Positions 47,250 to 59,775 of a stretch of 64,000 nucleotides of DNA are shown here, in pieces. Source of the stretch: Artemisia argyi (taxonomy: Eukaryota; Streptophyta; Magnoliopsida; Asterales; Asteraceae); assembly GCA_030686995.1 (NCBI GenBank), contig CM060697.1:104717272-104781271 (forward strand). Direction: 5' to 3'. The position numbers and the translations under genes are program-made. Every line of letters starts with the position of its first letter. Position 1 is the stretch's first letter. The notes under the pieces are model-generated. The model was given only the letters and a program-made list of their open reading frames with translations. It did not search any database and was not told the DNA's origin.

Positions 47250-47983
47250 AAACGAGTCGAGATGCAATGGTTATACATGAGATGTAAAACAAACGAGTCG
47301 AGATGCAATAGTTATACGTGATATGTAAAACGAACGAGTCGAGATGCAATGGTTATACATGCGATGTTAAAACGAACGAGTCGAGATGCTATGGTTATGC
47401 ATGAGATGTTAAACGAACGAGTCGAGATGCAATGGTTATACATGAGATGTTAAACGAACGAGTCGAGATGCTATGGTTATACATTAGATGTTAAACGAAC
47501 GAGTCGAGATGCAATGGTTATACATGAGATGTTAAACGAACGACTCGAGATGCAATGGTTATACATGAGATGTTAAACGAACGACTCGAGATGCTATGGT
47601 TATACATGAGATGTTAAACGAACGAGTCGAGATGCAATGGTTATACATGAGATGTTAAACGAATGAGTCGAGATGCAATGGTTATACATGAGATGTTGAA
47701 CGAACAAGTCGAGATGCAATGGTTATACATGAGATGTTAAACGAACGAGTCGAGATGCAATGGTTATACATGAGATGTTAAACGAACGAGTCAAGATGCT
47801 ATGGTTATACATGAGATGTTAAACGAACGAGTCGAGATGCAATGGTTATACATGAGATGTTAAACGAACGAGTCGAGATGCAATGGTTATACATGAGATG
47901 TTAAACGAACGAGTCGAGATGCAATGGTTATACATGAGATGTTAAACGAACGAGTCGAGATGCTATGGTTATACATGATATGT
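47250..47983. repeat. 41-bp tandem array, 18 copies
   Basis: The unit contains ACGAGTCGAGATGCAATGGT, then TATACATGAGATGTTAAACGA. Eighteen copies occur at a regular 41-bp period from 47257 to 47954, very homogeneous, with a GCAATGG/GCTATGG polymorphism. It lies about 270 bp before the GRF gene. Confidence 0.97.
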
Positions 47984-48033
47984 CTCATCTCACTATATCT
48001 CTCTCTCTACCTAACACCTTATCCTCACAATAT

Positions 48034-48036
<3 letters not shown>

Positions 48037-48065
<29 letters not shown>
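48037..48065. repeat. (CA)n microsatellite, flanked by (TC)n
   Basis: About 29 bp of CA, then TCTCTCTC stretches in the leader of the downstream gene. Confidence 0.95.
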
Positions 48066-48067
<2 letters not shown>

Positions 48068-48249
48068 ATCTCACTATATCTCTCTCTCTATCTCTCTCTA
48101 GCAGTTTCTGTTTTCTGGCGACACCAGCATTTTCCGGCCGCCGGAATCTTTTTCTGGCCACCACCTTTTATCACCTCAATTTGTAGATCGGGCCACACCG
48201 GTCACGATTCAACCACTCAACCTCACAACCACAAACATACACTGTTATC

Positions 48250-48777
48250 ATGGTGAAGAAGATGGCAGAATTTGAAGCTTTTCCTTGTCCTTGTGAACGA
48301 GGAGACGTGGTTCTGTGGGAATCGTGTAAATCTTACTCCCGTGGTAAACTATACTATGCGTGTCCTTTCTCGCAGGTGAACAATTACATATTTTTTCTTT
48401 AAATAATTTGGTTAGTTGTTAAAATAATAGTTTTTACTCTTTAACAGCCTAGGACAGAAGACCATGGATGTAATTTTTTTTTATGGAAGGAGGAACGACT
48501 CGCCAAAATGATGATCGGTTCTCTGGGAGCTTCAACATCAAGCGGTTCTGGATCTGCTCCAAAAAAGTGCTCAAACTGTCATGAAAAAAATCTTAGAATA
48601 AACTTGCTGGAGGCACAAAAACAGGTGTTGGAGGCACAAAAACAGGTGCTAGAGACAAAATTAAGGGTGCTGGAGGCAAAACTTGACATGGCAACGTATC
48701 CCAACCACGACCACGCATGTCAGTCGGATGCAATACTCCGTGACCTTGTAGGTGACATGGATAAATTTCATATGTAG
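48250..48777 (+). CDS. GRF-type zinc-finger protein with coiled coil
   Basis: Two exons, 48250-48375 and 48448-48777, join in phase to give about 151 residues (MVKKMAEFEAFPCPCERGDV..). A GRF zinc finger spans the splice: CPCERGDVVLWESCKSYSRG, KLYYACPFSQ, then HGCNFFLWKEE. The spaced Cys/His residues and FF.W end are family hallmarks. A Ser/Gly linker, a CXXC (CSNCHEK) and a repeated coiled coil (LEAQKQVLEAQKQVLETKLR) follow. GRF fingers bind single-stranded nucleic acid in other proteins; the role here is unknown. The gene sits between two clusters of CACTA-B palindromes, so it is probably element cargo. A CT-rich leader precedes the ATG. No lesion is visible. Confidence 0.75.
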
Positions 48778-48780
48778 TAC

Positions 48781-48860
48781 TGTTATCGTTGTTGTTGCTG
48801 TTGTTTACTGTTGTTGTTGATGTTGTTGTTGTTTAATAAAATGTTGTTGTTGTGGAGCAA
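48781..48860. repeat. (GTT)n-rich 3' region of the GRF gene
   Basis: Interrupted GTT repeats just after the stop. AATAAA at 48835 is a possible polyadenylation signal. Confidence 0.8.
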
Positions 48861-48944
48861 TAATTAGAACTGAAGGAGCAATAATTATCAAACACAAAGG
48901 CAAACTATTTATTTAAAACAAGCAAGAGTTCTTAACCACATGCA

Positions 48945-49128
48945 TTTTCATACAGACTCAAACTAAACAACTCGACAACCAAACTAAACAACTCAACAAC
49001 CAAAGGAAACAACTCAAACTAAACAACTCGACAACCAAACGAAACAACTCAAACTAAACAACTCGACAACCAAACGAAACAACTCAAACTAAACAACTCG
49101 ACAACTAAAACAATAGATCAAACGAAAC
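48945..49128. repeat. Tandem ACTAAACAACTCGACAACCA units
   Basis: A 35-bp unit (AAACTAAACAACTCGACAAC plus CAAACGAAACAACTC) is repeated about four to five times. Confidence 0.9.
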
Positions 49129-49133
49129 AACCC

Positions 49134-49185
<52 letters not shown>
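49134..49185. repeat. Poly-T tract, about 52 nt
   Basis: An uninterrupted T run that makes a poly-Lys stretch in one minus frame. Confidence 0.97.
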
Positions 49186-49187
<2 letters not shown>

Positions 49188-49201
49188 GGCTACTTCCCGC
49201 T

Positions 49202-49579
49202 TTACTCGAACTCGCACCATCTTTTCCCTTCCTTGCTCTCATTTCCTTGATTTTCAAGATTTGTGATCCTATTTCCCATATTATCAAGTTTTGTTTCCAA
49301 CGTACTTTCAGCTTCGTCGTCACCTCCAACAGCAACAACTTGAGCTTCAGCAGCAGCTTGAGCTACAGCAGCATCTAGCTCGTCCATGTACTCTTTGTAG
49401 TACGGCTTTTTCCTACACCATTCGATAATCTTGTCTCTCATCCACGGTTCAGCATCCTTAAAATCACCATATTCCTCATAAACTGCATGACCAAAAGTTA
49501 ACATAACTTCAATAAAGAGGAGCTCGTGTGACAAGATTTTTGAGTACTCCTCTTCAACTGTGCAACCACGCCAAGTCAT
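49202..49579 (-). CDS. Small protein of unknown family (125 aa)
   Basis: A minus-strand ORF from ATG 49579 (MTWRGCTVEEEYSKILSHEL) to the stop at 49202. It is acidic, with an aromatic-rich N-terminal half (EEYGDFKDAEPWMRDKIIEW), an Ala/Gln/Val stretch and a short coiled C-terminus (LDNMGNRITNLENQ). I do not recognise a family; the N-terminal half could be a remnant of a trihelix/no-apical-meristem-like transposon protein. It converges with the GRF gene and lies inside the CACTA-B right palindrome cluster. The poly-T tract abuts its 3' end. Confidence 0.45.
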   Translation of the reverse strand: MTWRGCTVEEEYSKILSHELLFIEVMLTFGHAVYEEYGDFKDAEPWMRDKIIEWCRKKPYYKEYMDELDAAVAQAAAEAQVVAVGGDDEAESTLETKLDNMGNRITNLENQGNESKEGKRWCEFE

Positions 49580-49727
49580 GTGTGTCTTGTAAAAATTGAC
49601 GATTGAATTATTTGTGAGATGTGTAAAATGAGACGGAAATAATTTTGTGAGAATGTATATATTGGTAAAAAAAATGAGACGGGAATGTATTTGTGAGGAT
49701 ATATATTGCCTGATTTTTAAAGATATA

Positions 49728-50119
49728 TTCCCGTCGACATGTCGACGGGAACAATAAAGCGGGAAAATATCCCGCCCAATATTTTACCCATTTATTAAAA
49801 ATGTTTATAATTAGTAATATACTCCCGTCGACACGTCGACGGGAATCTTAAAACATAATAATTATTATGCTTAATCACACGTTAATTGCGGGATAAAACG
49901 TTATTAATATATTCCCGTCGACATGTCGACGGGAATATATTAGCGGGTAAATTTCGCGCCCAACTTTGGTGAATTATTGAGGCTAAAAAAATATTCTAAA
50001 AGGTTCCCGTCGACATGTCGACGGGAAAATACGATTATGAAAAATTCAACGCAGTTGGCCTCGGTCAATCGTTTTTTTTGTCGTTTTCTGTCTTATGCCG
50101 TCGACATAACGTCGACGGG
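49728..50119. repeat. CACTA-B palindromes, right cluster
   Basis: Five palindromes with half-site TTCCCGTCGACA: 49728-49751, 49824-49843 (ACACGT centre), 49912-49935, 50004-50027 and 50098-50119 (two extra bases at the centre). Spacing is 88-96 bp. These are subterminal repeats leading to the CACTA terminus at 50162. Confidence 0.97.
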
Positions 50120-50130
50120 AAACGGTTTGA

Positions 50131-50162
50131 CGCCTGTTCTTGTTCTCCTGATTCTTGTAGTG
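50131..50162. mobile_element. Right terminus of CACTA family B
   Basis: The sequence ends ...GATTCTTGTAGTG. Read from outside it is CACTACAAGAATCAGGAG, the classic CACTA end. The next three bases, AGT, equal the NLR sequence at the break and are the expected 3-bp target duplicate. The left terminus of this family is not in the window. Confidence 0.85.
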
Positions 50163-51610
50163 AGTGTAATCTCATACATTGTTGGCGACCCGAAAGGATA
50201 CTTGGACACACTGGCTTTGAGTTACGACCACTTGCCTCCTCACTTGAAAAACTGTTTTCTCTATGTAGGAGGCTTCCCAGAAGATTGTAAGATCCCAGTG
50301 ACAAGATTGATCTGGTTATGGGTGGCCGAGGGATTTATACATGAAGATGGTGAAAAGCTTTTGGAGGAAGTGGCTGAAGATTACTTGATGGAACTGATAG
50401 ATAGAAGCCTATTGATCGTTGCAAAAAGAAGGTCAAATGGTGGGGTCAAGGCTTGTCGTATTCATGATCTTTTAAGGGAGCTCTGTTTGAGAAAGGCTGC
50501 GGAAGAAAACTTTTTCCAGAAAATATCCAGGTCAGGTTACCTTTCATCTTCTAAGTTTATTCTAGGTCAGCAACGCCGTCTATTTGCAGACTCTGGAGTT
50601 TTATCTGAAATCTCTTCACACCATTCTACCCCACACATTCGATCCTTTTTGTGTTTTAATAAGGAATGGTATTTCAGTTTAGGAGTTCAGAGGTGTTTTC
50701 ATCCATTTCTACTTCTAAGGGTACTCGACCTACTAACTATTCATACACCTATTGTTCCCCTCGCTTTAGAACTACTTATTCATCTTAGGCACTTAGCACT
50801 TTGGTCTGAGGTCACCAAGCTCCCTTCGTCGGTGTGTAACCTATGGAACCTTCAAACCCTCATTCTCAAAGAAAATTATTCTGGTTTCATGAAGTTACCA
50901 GAAAACATTGCAAAGATGGTAAACTTAAGGCATATGTGGATTGAAATGATCATTTCTATACCTGATATTCACAACCCATCTACCTCTGATTTTTTCTACA
51001 ACTTGCAAACTATTTCTATGTTAAAATTACACGGTAGAGCTGAAAGTATGTTGAAAAGGATTCCTAATGTCAGGAAGCTCGGGTGTGCTGTTTACGAGGA
51101 TAAAAAAGATGATTAAAGGTGATCCAGCCGGAAGTTCTGCAAGCGGAATCAATGTTATCAAAGGAGTATATTAGTTTCCCGGTAACCTTAAAAAAACTAA
51201 CTTTATCAGGATGTCGTCTTCCTTGGTTTAGTATGTCAACAATTCAATCATTGCCTAATCTTGAAATTCTCAAGTTGCTAAACTATGCCTTCGAAGGACC
51301 CACATGGGACACGGGAGAAGGACAGTTTCGTCAACTAAAGTTCTTGAAATTGCAGAACTTGGATATCCATCAATGGGAAGCTTATAGCACCAATTTTCCT
51401 TGCCTTACAAGATTGGTGTTGCTAGAATGCTACTATCTTAAGGGTATTCCAGAGGAAGTAGGAGAAATCCCCACACTTGAGATGATTGATATAGATAAAC
51501 AGAACTACTCTGTTGTCAAATCTGCTAATAAAATTCGAGAACAGCAGCACGCTATGGGAAACTATGAGTTGAAGATCAACGTGATAGGGTTTTTGACATC
51601 AATAAGATGA
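50163..51610 (+). pseudogene. 5'-truncated NLR pseudogene (copy of the gene at 38642)
   Basis: This segment corresponds to 39761-41248 of the intact NLR and is almost identical (for example HLKNCF for HLRNCF). It begins exactly at the CACTA-B terminus, so the coiled coil, P-loop, kinase-2 and GLPL motifs are gone. RNBS-D, the IHD motif and the LRRs remain. A 40-bp deletion relative to copy 1 (missing 40712-40751) creates TAA at 51114-51116; the LRR frame resumes at 51119 and ends at the normal stop, 51610. A frame open from 49977 runs through CACTA-B sequence into the NLR, so a 379-residue chimeric ORF exists, but it has no nucleotide-binding core. A receptor function is lost. Confidence 0.93.
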
Positions 51611-52559
51611 TTTATGGAGATTTGAATGTGCATAGAGTAATTATCAAATTGTGTTATGTTTGTATGTAAGAACTACAGTTTCTGAGATTATAGGGTGTTT
51701 TACAGCCTCTTAAATTTTGTGCATAGCGTGATTATCAAATCGTGTTATGTTTGTATCTTATTATTTGATCACATTCTGGGGTGATCATTTTTAATTTCTG
51801 CCTACACGGCCCTGACTTGTTGTCTATCTTACCAGGTATGTGCATTTGAGACATTATAGCATAAAACAGGTTATGGTGTGACTTGTGAGTGTACGACCTA
51901 GGCTTTGATATCAATCAGAAACATCATTTGGGTTTCACTTCAAGACCCAGCGGCATCGAAAATGGTCAAATGTCACTATTTATTCGTATACATAATTACA
52001 TCTATCGAGTTGATCATTATAGACAAACACTTTACTAAATATCTATATAGTTCTTTACTTCAATTAGAATATAGATCGTGTAAATTACACCGTTAATCCC
52101 TGAGGTACGGCCAAATTCATACGACATTCAAAAATGTGAAATCCTGCACCGTTAGTTCAATATATTGAATAAATTACATGGGTGGTCCAATTTTGCTAAT
52201 GTCGTTAGCTTTTCTCGTTATCTCATACCTCACGTTCAAATCACACGATGGTATTTTTGTCCAAACACTTTTTTTTGTCTTTTTCGAATTTTTTCAACCC
52301 TAACTAACAATGTAGAGTGACTGTAGCAATTTGTAATTTTTTTTTTTCTTTTTTTTTTTTTTGTTTCTTTTCTATTTTTGAAACTAAATAAAAAAAACAT
52401 TCAATCCGCTTATAATATAACGCCATATTCGAATTATTTCAATCCAATCAAAGTTGTTAATAGAATATGTTCAGTTGTTTAAAAAACTTTTGGCTACAAT
52501 TTGGATGTTAATTAAAATAATATCTAAAACCCTTATTTATATTTTTCGGCATCTGTAGG

Positions 52560-52893
52560 TAGGGGTGTCATAAAACCCGACCCGAACTCGACCGGGTTCG
52601 GGTCAACTCAGGTTTGGTCAACTCTGGTCAATAATCATATTCGGGTCAATCGGGTCACCTCGAATTGACCCGAGTTCTAAACATGGTCGGGTATGTTTTT
52701 TTAGCCTTGACCCGACCCGAACCCGCGTTGACCCGACTAAACTAACACTTTACAATGTAAAAATACTCGGGTTGACCTCAAACCCGAGGTGACCCAACCC
52801 GAGTTGACCCGAGTTCTAAACAGGGTCGGGTTCGGGTATGTTTTTTGGAGGCTTGACCCGAACCCGGCCGGGTCAACCCGAATGACAGCCCTA
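52560..52893. mobile_element. hAT MITE, copy 2
   Basis: The same element as at 42763, with TCTGTAGG on both sides (52552-52559, 52894-52901), about 41 bp shorter inside. It inserted before the block was duplicated. Confidence 0.9.
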
Positions 52894-52901
52894 TCTGTAG
52901 G

Positions 52902-54767
<1,866 letters not shown>

Positions 54768-54905
54768 AGGAATGCGACCCATGAAGACTAGCACTCGGAT
54801 TCTTGAGCCGGTTCTACCTGTTGGTCTCCCCTCTCTTCAAATTCTTCGGGTTTTGCCTAGTGCTTCGCCTGCTTATTATAAATAATAAAAAATATTATAT
54901 AAATG

Positions 54906-54906
54906 A

Positions 54907-54988
<82 letters not shown>
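54906..54988. repeat. (ATT)n microsatellite
   Basis: About 83 bp of ATT. Confidence 0.98.
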
Positions 54989-54994
54989 GCAAGG

Positions 54995-55440
54995 TTGTCA
55001 GGATCGCGATCCTGATCGTAGGATCGTACGATCCTATGATCCTACATATGAAAAACGAGCAGGATCGTAGTAGGATCATGATTCTATCAGGATCAGTATA
55101 AGATCATAGGATCGCACGCAGAATCGTAGGATCGTAAACGATCCGATCCTACTACAAGCCCATGTTTTTATCTCAAGGGCAGCAAGATTGTTGTAGGATC
55201 GTAGGATCGTACACAGGATCGTAGGATCGTGAACGATCCGATCCTACTAGAAGCTCATGTTTCGTATTGTTTTTTCTTTTATCATTCATTTAAATTCATT
55301 TATCATATAAAATATTTATAAAAGTATAAACTACAACTCTTATATAATAATATATACATTTTCATTGGATCTTACGATCCCGATCCGATCCTATGATCCC
55401 GATCTTGTGAAGCTGAAAACGATCCTAGGTAGGATCCCGA
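54995..55440. mobile_element. Inverted-repeat element rich in GGATCGTACGATCC
   Basis: The ends GTCAGGATCGCGATCCTGATC and (complement) GTCAGGATCGGGATCCTACC form terminal inverted repeats. Inside are many AGGATCGTA/TACGATCCT half-sites and palindromes. The central 90 bp is AT-rich. It lies in an intron of the SGR2 fragment. Superfamily and target duplication not resolved. Confidence 0.6.
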
Positions 55441-55533
55441 TCCTGACTACCCTGATTCAGAGGATTTTCGTGGATTAAAATTAGCCTAAAACATGTTTTT
55501 GATTATAAATTCGTGTGGTGATAATCGTTGCAG

Positions 55534-56130
55534 ATAGACTTATTAAGACGACATAGTTTTTCCGTTTATTGGAATGAAGACAATCGACGTGTTCTAAGAG
55601 GGCACTGTTTTGCTCGTAAAGGGAGTCTTACTTGGTTTCCACTCCGGGAGGATGTTGCTGAACAGTTGGAGTTTGCTTATCGCTGTCGCGTAAGTGATTT
55701 ATTAAAAGATTTACATAGCATCTTTTATATAGGAAATTAACTCAAGTATGGTTGGTTTTTGTGAAAGTGTTTCATTTGTACAAAATGTTAGTGATTTGCT
55801 TGCTTGGTAATGTGTTTGACATTTATTCGTTCCAGGTTTGTCACTGTAGAACATTTCAAACATCTGGATTATTTGTTGCCCGAGTTGATATGCAAGGGTC
55901 TGCCCCGGTATGTTGGGTTTTGATGCTAAACTTATATTTGTGACATCTAATTTTTTCGTCTTTTATGTTAGCATTAATCATGTTACTTGTTTCTTGCAGG
56001 GGCTATATGCTATTTTCACGGGTGAGGATGATACATGGGATGCCTGGCTAAAAATTCCCTCAGCTGGATTTTCTGGCACACTTCATTTTCGAGGCGTGGG
56101 TATGCTCCATCTCAGTCACCAAAGCCAACC
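55534..56130 (+). pseudogene. Fragment of an SGR2-like DDHD phospholipase gene
   Basis: Three exons with correct splice sites: 55534-55689 (FSVYWNEDNRRVLRGHCFAR .. PLREDVAEQLEFAYR), 55836-55907 (TFQTSGLFVARVDMQGSAP) and 56000-about 56130 (GLYAIFTGEDDTWDAWL, then after a one-base shift RGYAPSQSPKPTH). This matches the N-terminal third of SHOOT GRAVITROPISM 2, a phosphatidic-acid-preferring phospholipase A1-like protein of the vacuolar membrane/endomembrane system. The upstream exons and the DDHD catalytic part are absent, so it is a fragment, either captured by a transposon or left after deletion. The left edge of homology coincides with the GATC-rich element and the end of the CACTA-A duplication. 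Confidence 0.7.
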
Positions 56131-56225
56131 CATGTATATTTTTATTGTTTCATGGTTGGTAGATCTTATATTATGCAGCATTATTAGTGCCTTGGTTTCT
56201 TACATTTTCCATATTTTTTTGCAGA

Positions 56226-56675
56226 AAGAAACTGCCATTAGACTCAGATGTAAGCCATTTTTTATGTTGTTAACAATTTTATTTTCTAATGCTAACACCA
56301 TTGTATTTCTTAATTTATATTGCAGGTGACCACTCCAATGGCCAATGAAACTTTGGAAAAAGTACCAGTAATGGAAACAGTGGTAAGTAATAAAACATCC
56401 ACCTTGATTTTTTAAGTTTTACATACATGACTAATGTACCGTGTTTTATATATACATATAGGAACCTGTTAAAACTATCGGACATACGAAAACGCTTAAG
56501 CCACGACAAACCGGTTCTACAAGTTACACCACCAACTATGATACCAAATATTAGTGAACAAAATACTAGACTAAAATTAGTACCAACGAAGCGAAAACAT
56601 TTGGTCTATAGTGAAACCTTGCAAAAGCAAGCTAAGGCAGCGAAGAGTCAACATGTTTTAACTTATGATAGTTGA
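56226..56675 (+). other. Possible further exons of unknown origin
   Basis: AG-flanked stretches at 56226 (KETAIRLRC), 56327-56382 (VTTPMANETLEKVPVMET) and 56461-56550 (EPVKTIGHTKTLKPRQTG) look like small exons with GTAAGT or similar donors. They do not resemble the continuing SGR2 sequence, and I cannot name them. Confidence 0.3.
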
Positions 56676-56732
56676 GAATTTGATTATATACGACATTACA
56701 ATTTTATATATATATTTGCTTCATTTATATAC

Positions 56733-57269
<537 letters not shown>

Positions 57270-57489
57270 AAAGTTGGTACTGCTCAGAAATTAAGACCGC
57301 TCGAAGTTGCTAGTTGCTTATGAAAAAGATTATAGATACTTAAAAAACTATTGTAAGCCGACTAGGACTCCTTGGTGTATAAAAGGATGTCCAATTTTAT
57401 ATTTTATTCAGTTATATACATTCCAATTTTATTGTATTTGAATTTGTTTTGATATATATTTGAATTGTTTTGATAAATATTGATTTTTT

Positions 57490-58440
57490 AAATGTGACTA
57501 AAAGATGCATATAGTCACACTTATTAACACTTTTGGTCACTGTTTACTTAATTCGTTGTGTGACTAAATATTACAAAAGGCCACAAAAACATAAAATTCA
57601 TGTGGCCATTGGATGATCAATAGTCACACAAAATACACATTTCTTCACTTTAAACAGCATATGGCCACACTTATTAACACTTTTGGCCACTGTTTCCTAA
57701 ATTGTATGTGACTATATACCCAAAACAAACATGCTTTGTGTGACTAAATATTACAAAATGCCACACAAACATAAAATTCACGTGGCCATTGGATGATCAA
57801 TAGTCACATAAAATACACATTTCTTCATTTTAAACAGCATATGGTCACACTTATTAACACTTTTTGCCACTATTTACTTAATTGTTTGTGACTAAATACC
57901 CAAAACAAACAAGCTTTGTGTGACTAAATATTACAAAAAGGCCACACAAACATAAAATTCATGTGGCCATTAGATGATCAATAGTCACACAAAATACATA
58001 TTTATTCACTTTAAACAGTATATGGTCATACTTATTAACACTTTTGGCCACTATTTGCTTAATGGTATGTGACTAAATACCCAAAATAAACATGCTTTGA
58101 GTGACTAATATTACAAAAGGCCACGTAAACGTAAACTTCATGTGGCCATTGGATGATCAATAGTCACACAAAATACACATTTCTTCACTTTAAACAGCAT
58201 ATGGTCACACTTATTAACACTTTTGGCCACTTTGTGTTAAATTGTATGTGACTAACTCCAAACAAATAACACCCATTGTGTGACTAAATCATCACAAACG
58301 TCACATTTATTGTATATTCATGTGGCCACAGGACGGGAAATAGTCACACAAAATACACATTTACTTGAATATATCATCTCAAATGTCACATATATTATAT
58401 ATTTATGTGGCCAAAGGTTGAAAAATAATTACTCTCAAAA
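57490..58440. repeat. 180-bp tandem array with GTGACTA/TGGTCACA motifs
   Basis: The phrase TGTGGCCATTGGATGATCAA starts at 57601, 57781, 57962, 58141 and 58321 (diverged), a period of 179-181 bp. Each unit carries about four GTCACA/TGTGAC or GGCCAC words in alternating orientation. The last unit decays towards the CACTA-type end. Confidence 0.95.
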
Positions 58441-58992
58441 AACATTCGCATGACTATAAAGTGTTTACGGTCACTGATAATGACTAATCCAACAAAACCT
58501 GTGCCTAATTTGTCACAGATATTCGGGGTTTTGGTCACTCTTTTTCGATGGAAAAGGCCACGAACTCAACAATGTGACCATATGCCACCTGCGGTGGCAG
58601 GACCTTTAGTGACACACAACGAAAAAAACGTGTGTGACTATATGCATATCGTCACACATTTTTTGCGTGACCAATACAACTTTTTGTACCAGTGTCAATT
58701 GTGTGACATATATTTGTCACATATGTATATATATAGTGTGAATAATGTTTCAAACTTATTTGTATCTGTCACACATCCCAAATTATAAGTGACTAAATAA
58801 TCAAAAAAAATTACCAGTTACCTCTAGTCACATAAATATTCAAATGTGTGACAATGAAATTCCGAAATGGTCACACAAGTCGGATCAAGTGTGGCTGTTT
58901 ATTTTATTCTGGTACATTTAGTCACATTAATATCTGACTGTGTGGCCGTTAAAAATACATCATGTGTGACGAAATCCCAAATTTGTACTAGT
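58440..58992. mobile_element. Terminal region of a CACTA-like element (family C)
   Basis: It ends ...AATTTGTACTAGTG at 58992. From outside it reads CACTAGTACAAATTTGGG, a CACTA-type terminus. An internal CACTGGTACAAAAAG (complement, ending at 58694) resembles a second, older terminus, so two related ends are nested. TGTGTGAC/GTCACA words are dense throughout, like subterminal repeats. Confidence 0.6.
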
Positions 58993-59225
58993 GAAAGGGC
59001 AATTTTTGCTATGGTATTGGTTGAGGTTATTGCAGAAAAAGGGTCAGGTGATAGTGTTGAAGTTTGTTTCAAAAGTCTTGGGAGGTCAATGAATCTTAAG
59101 GTTGAATAACCTTGGAGTCCACTTGTGTGTTCACATTGTAAGGTTTTTGGCCATGGGTTTGTAAAATGTACCATTAGGCCTTTGACTGATGATGAGGAAA
59201 AGAAAACTGGATGAGAATGTTCAAA
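58993..59225 (+). pseudogene. Fragment of a LINE ORF1-type CCHC protein
   Basis: The plus strand reads AMVLVEVIAEKGSGDSVEVC, then FKSLGRSMNLKVE, a stop, then PWSPLVCSHCKVFGHGFVKC and TIRPLTDDEEKKT. A (L/V)VE(V/I) core followed by V.C..C..FGH....C is the typical end of the DUF4283/zinc-knuckle ORF1 protein of plant LINEs. It is truncated on the left by the CACTA-C end and has at least one stop. Confidence 0.6.
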
Positions 59226-59247
59226 AGCCTGCTATGGTTGAGAATAA

Positions 59248-59275
59248 CTAGGATGAATACCCGCGCTTCGCTGCG
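59248..59275 (-). mobile_element. Helitron 3' terminus (minus strand)
   Basis: The minus strand reads CCCGCAGCGAAGCGCGGG (hairpin), TATTCATC, CTAG, then T, the Helitron 3' signature. The body would extend to the right; the 5' TC end is not identified. Confidence 0.55.
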
Positions 59276-59775
59276 GGCGTTTTGTCTTAAGTATTTTTAA
59301 TTAGAGATGGAAATCGATGAATTTATTTGGTCCATTTTCTACCGTTTGTCTACAGAAAAAATGTTTGCTAACACAAATAATAAGTCCAAAGAACCACTTT
59401 CAGTTTAAGGATGTTTCTTGATAAAGTATTAATAGTGATCACAATAATCATATGGCTGAAGTTCCAATAATGATATTCATCTACATTATCCTGACAACCG
59501 TTTTTGGTATCAATTACTTCTAGTGCCTGATAACCATGTAAGTAGTTAATTGAGTACAACTTATAACCATCTAATTAGTTAACTGAATACATAATTAGTG
59601 AGCACTAATGTGTTCCCTACCAAATACTTGGTGCATGTTGGTCACTGAAACTAATAGCCAGCATAACACGCCAAATTTATATCCAAGCGTCGGACTGACA
59701 CATGATCAAACATCATCAGTGCTATCATCATACAACCTATGTTAGACTTTCTATCTATACAGTAGTATAGTACAT
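59276..59775. other. Intergenic or Helitron body, no gene seen
   Basis: AT-rich, without supported ORFs. ACCATCTAATTAGTTAACTGAATAC-type phrases are partially repeated near 59540-59590. Confidence 0.5.
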
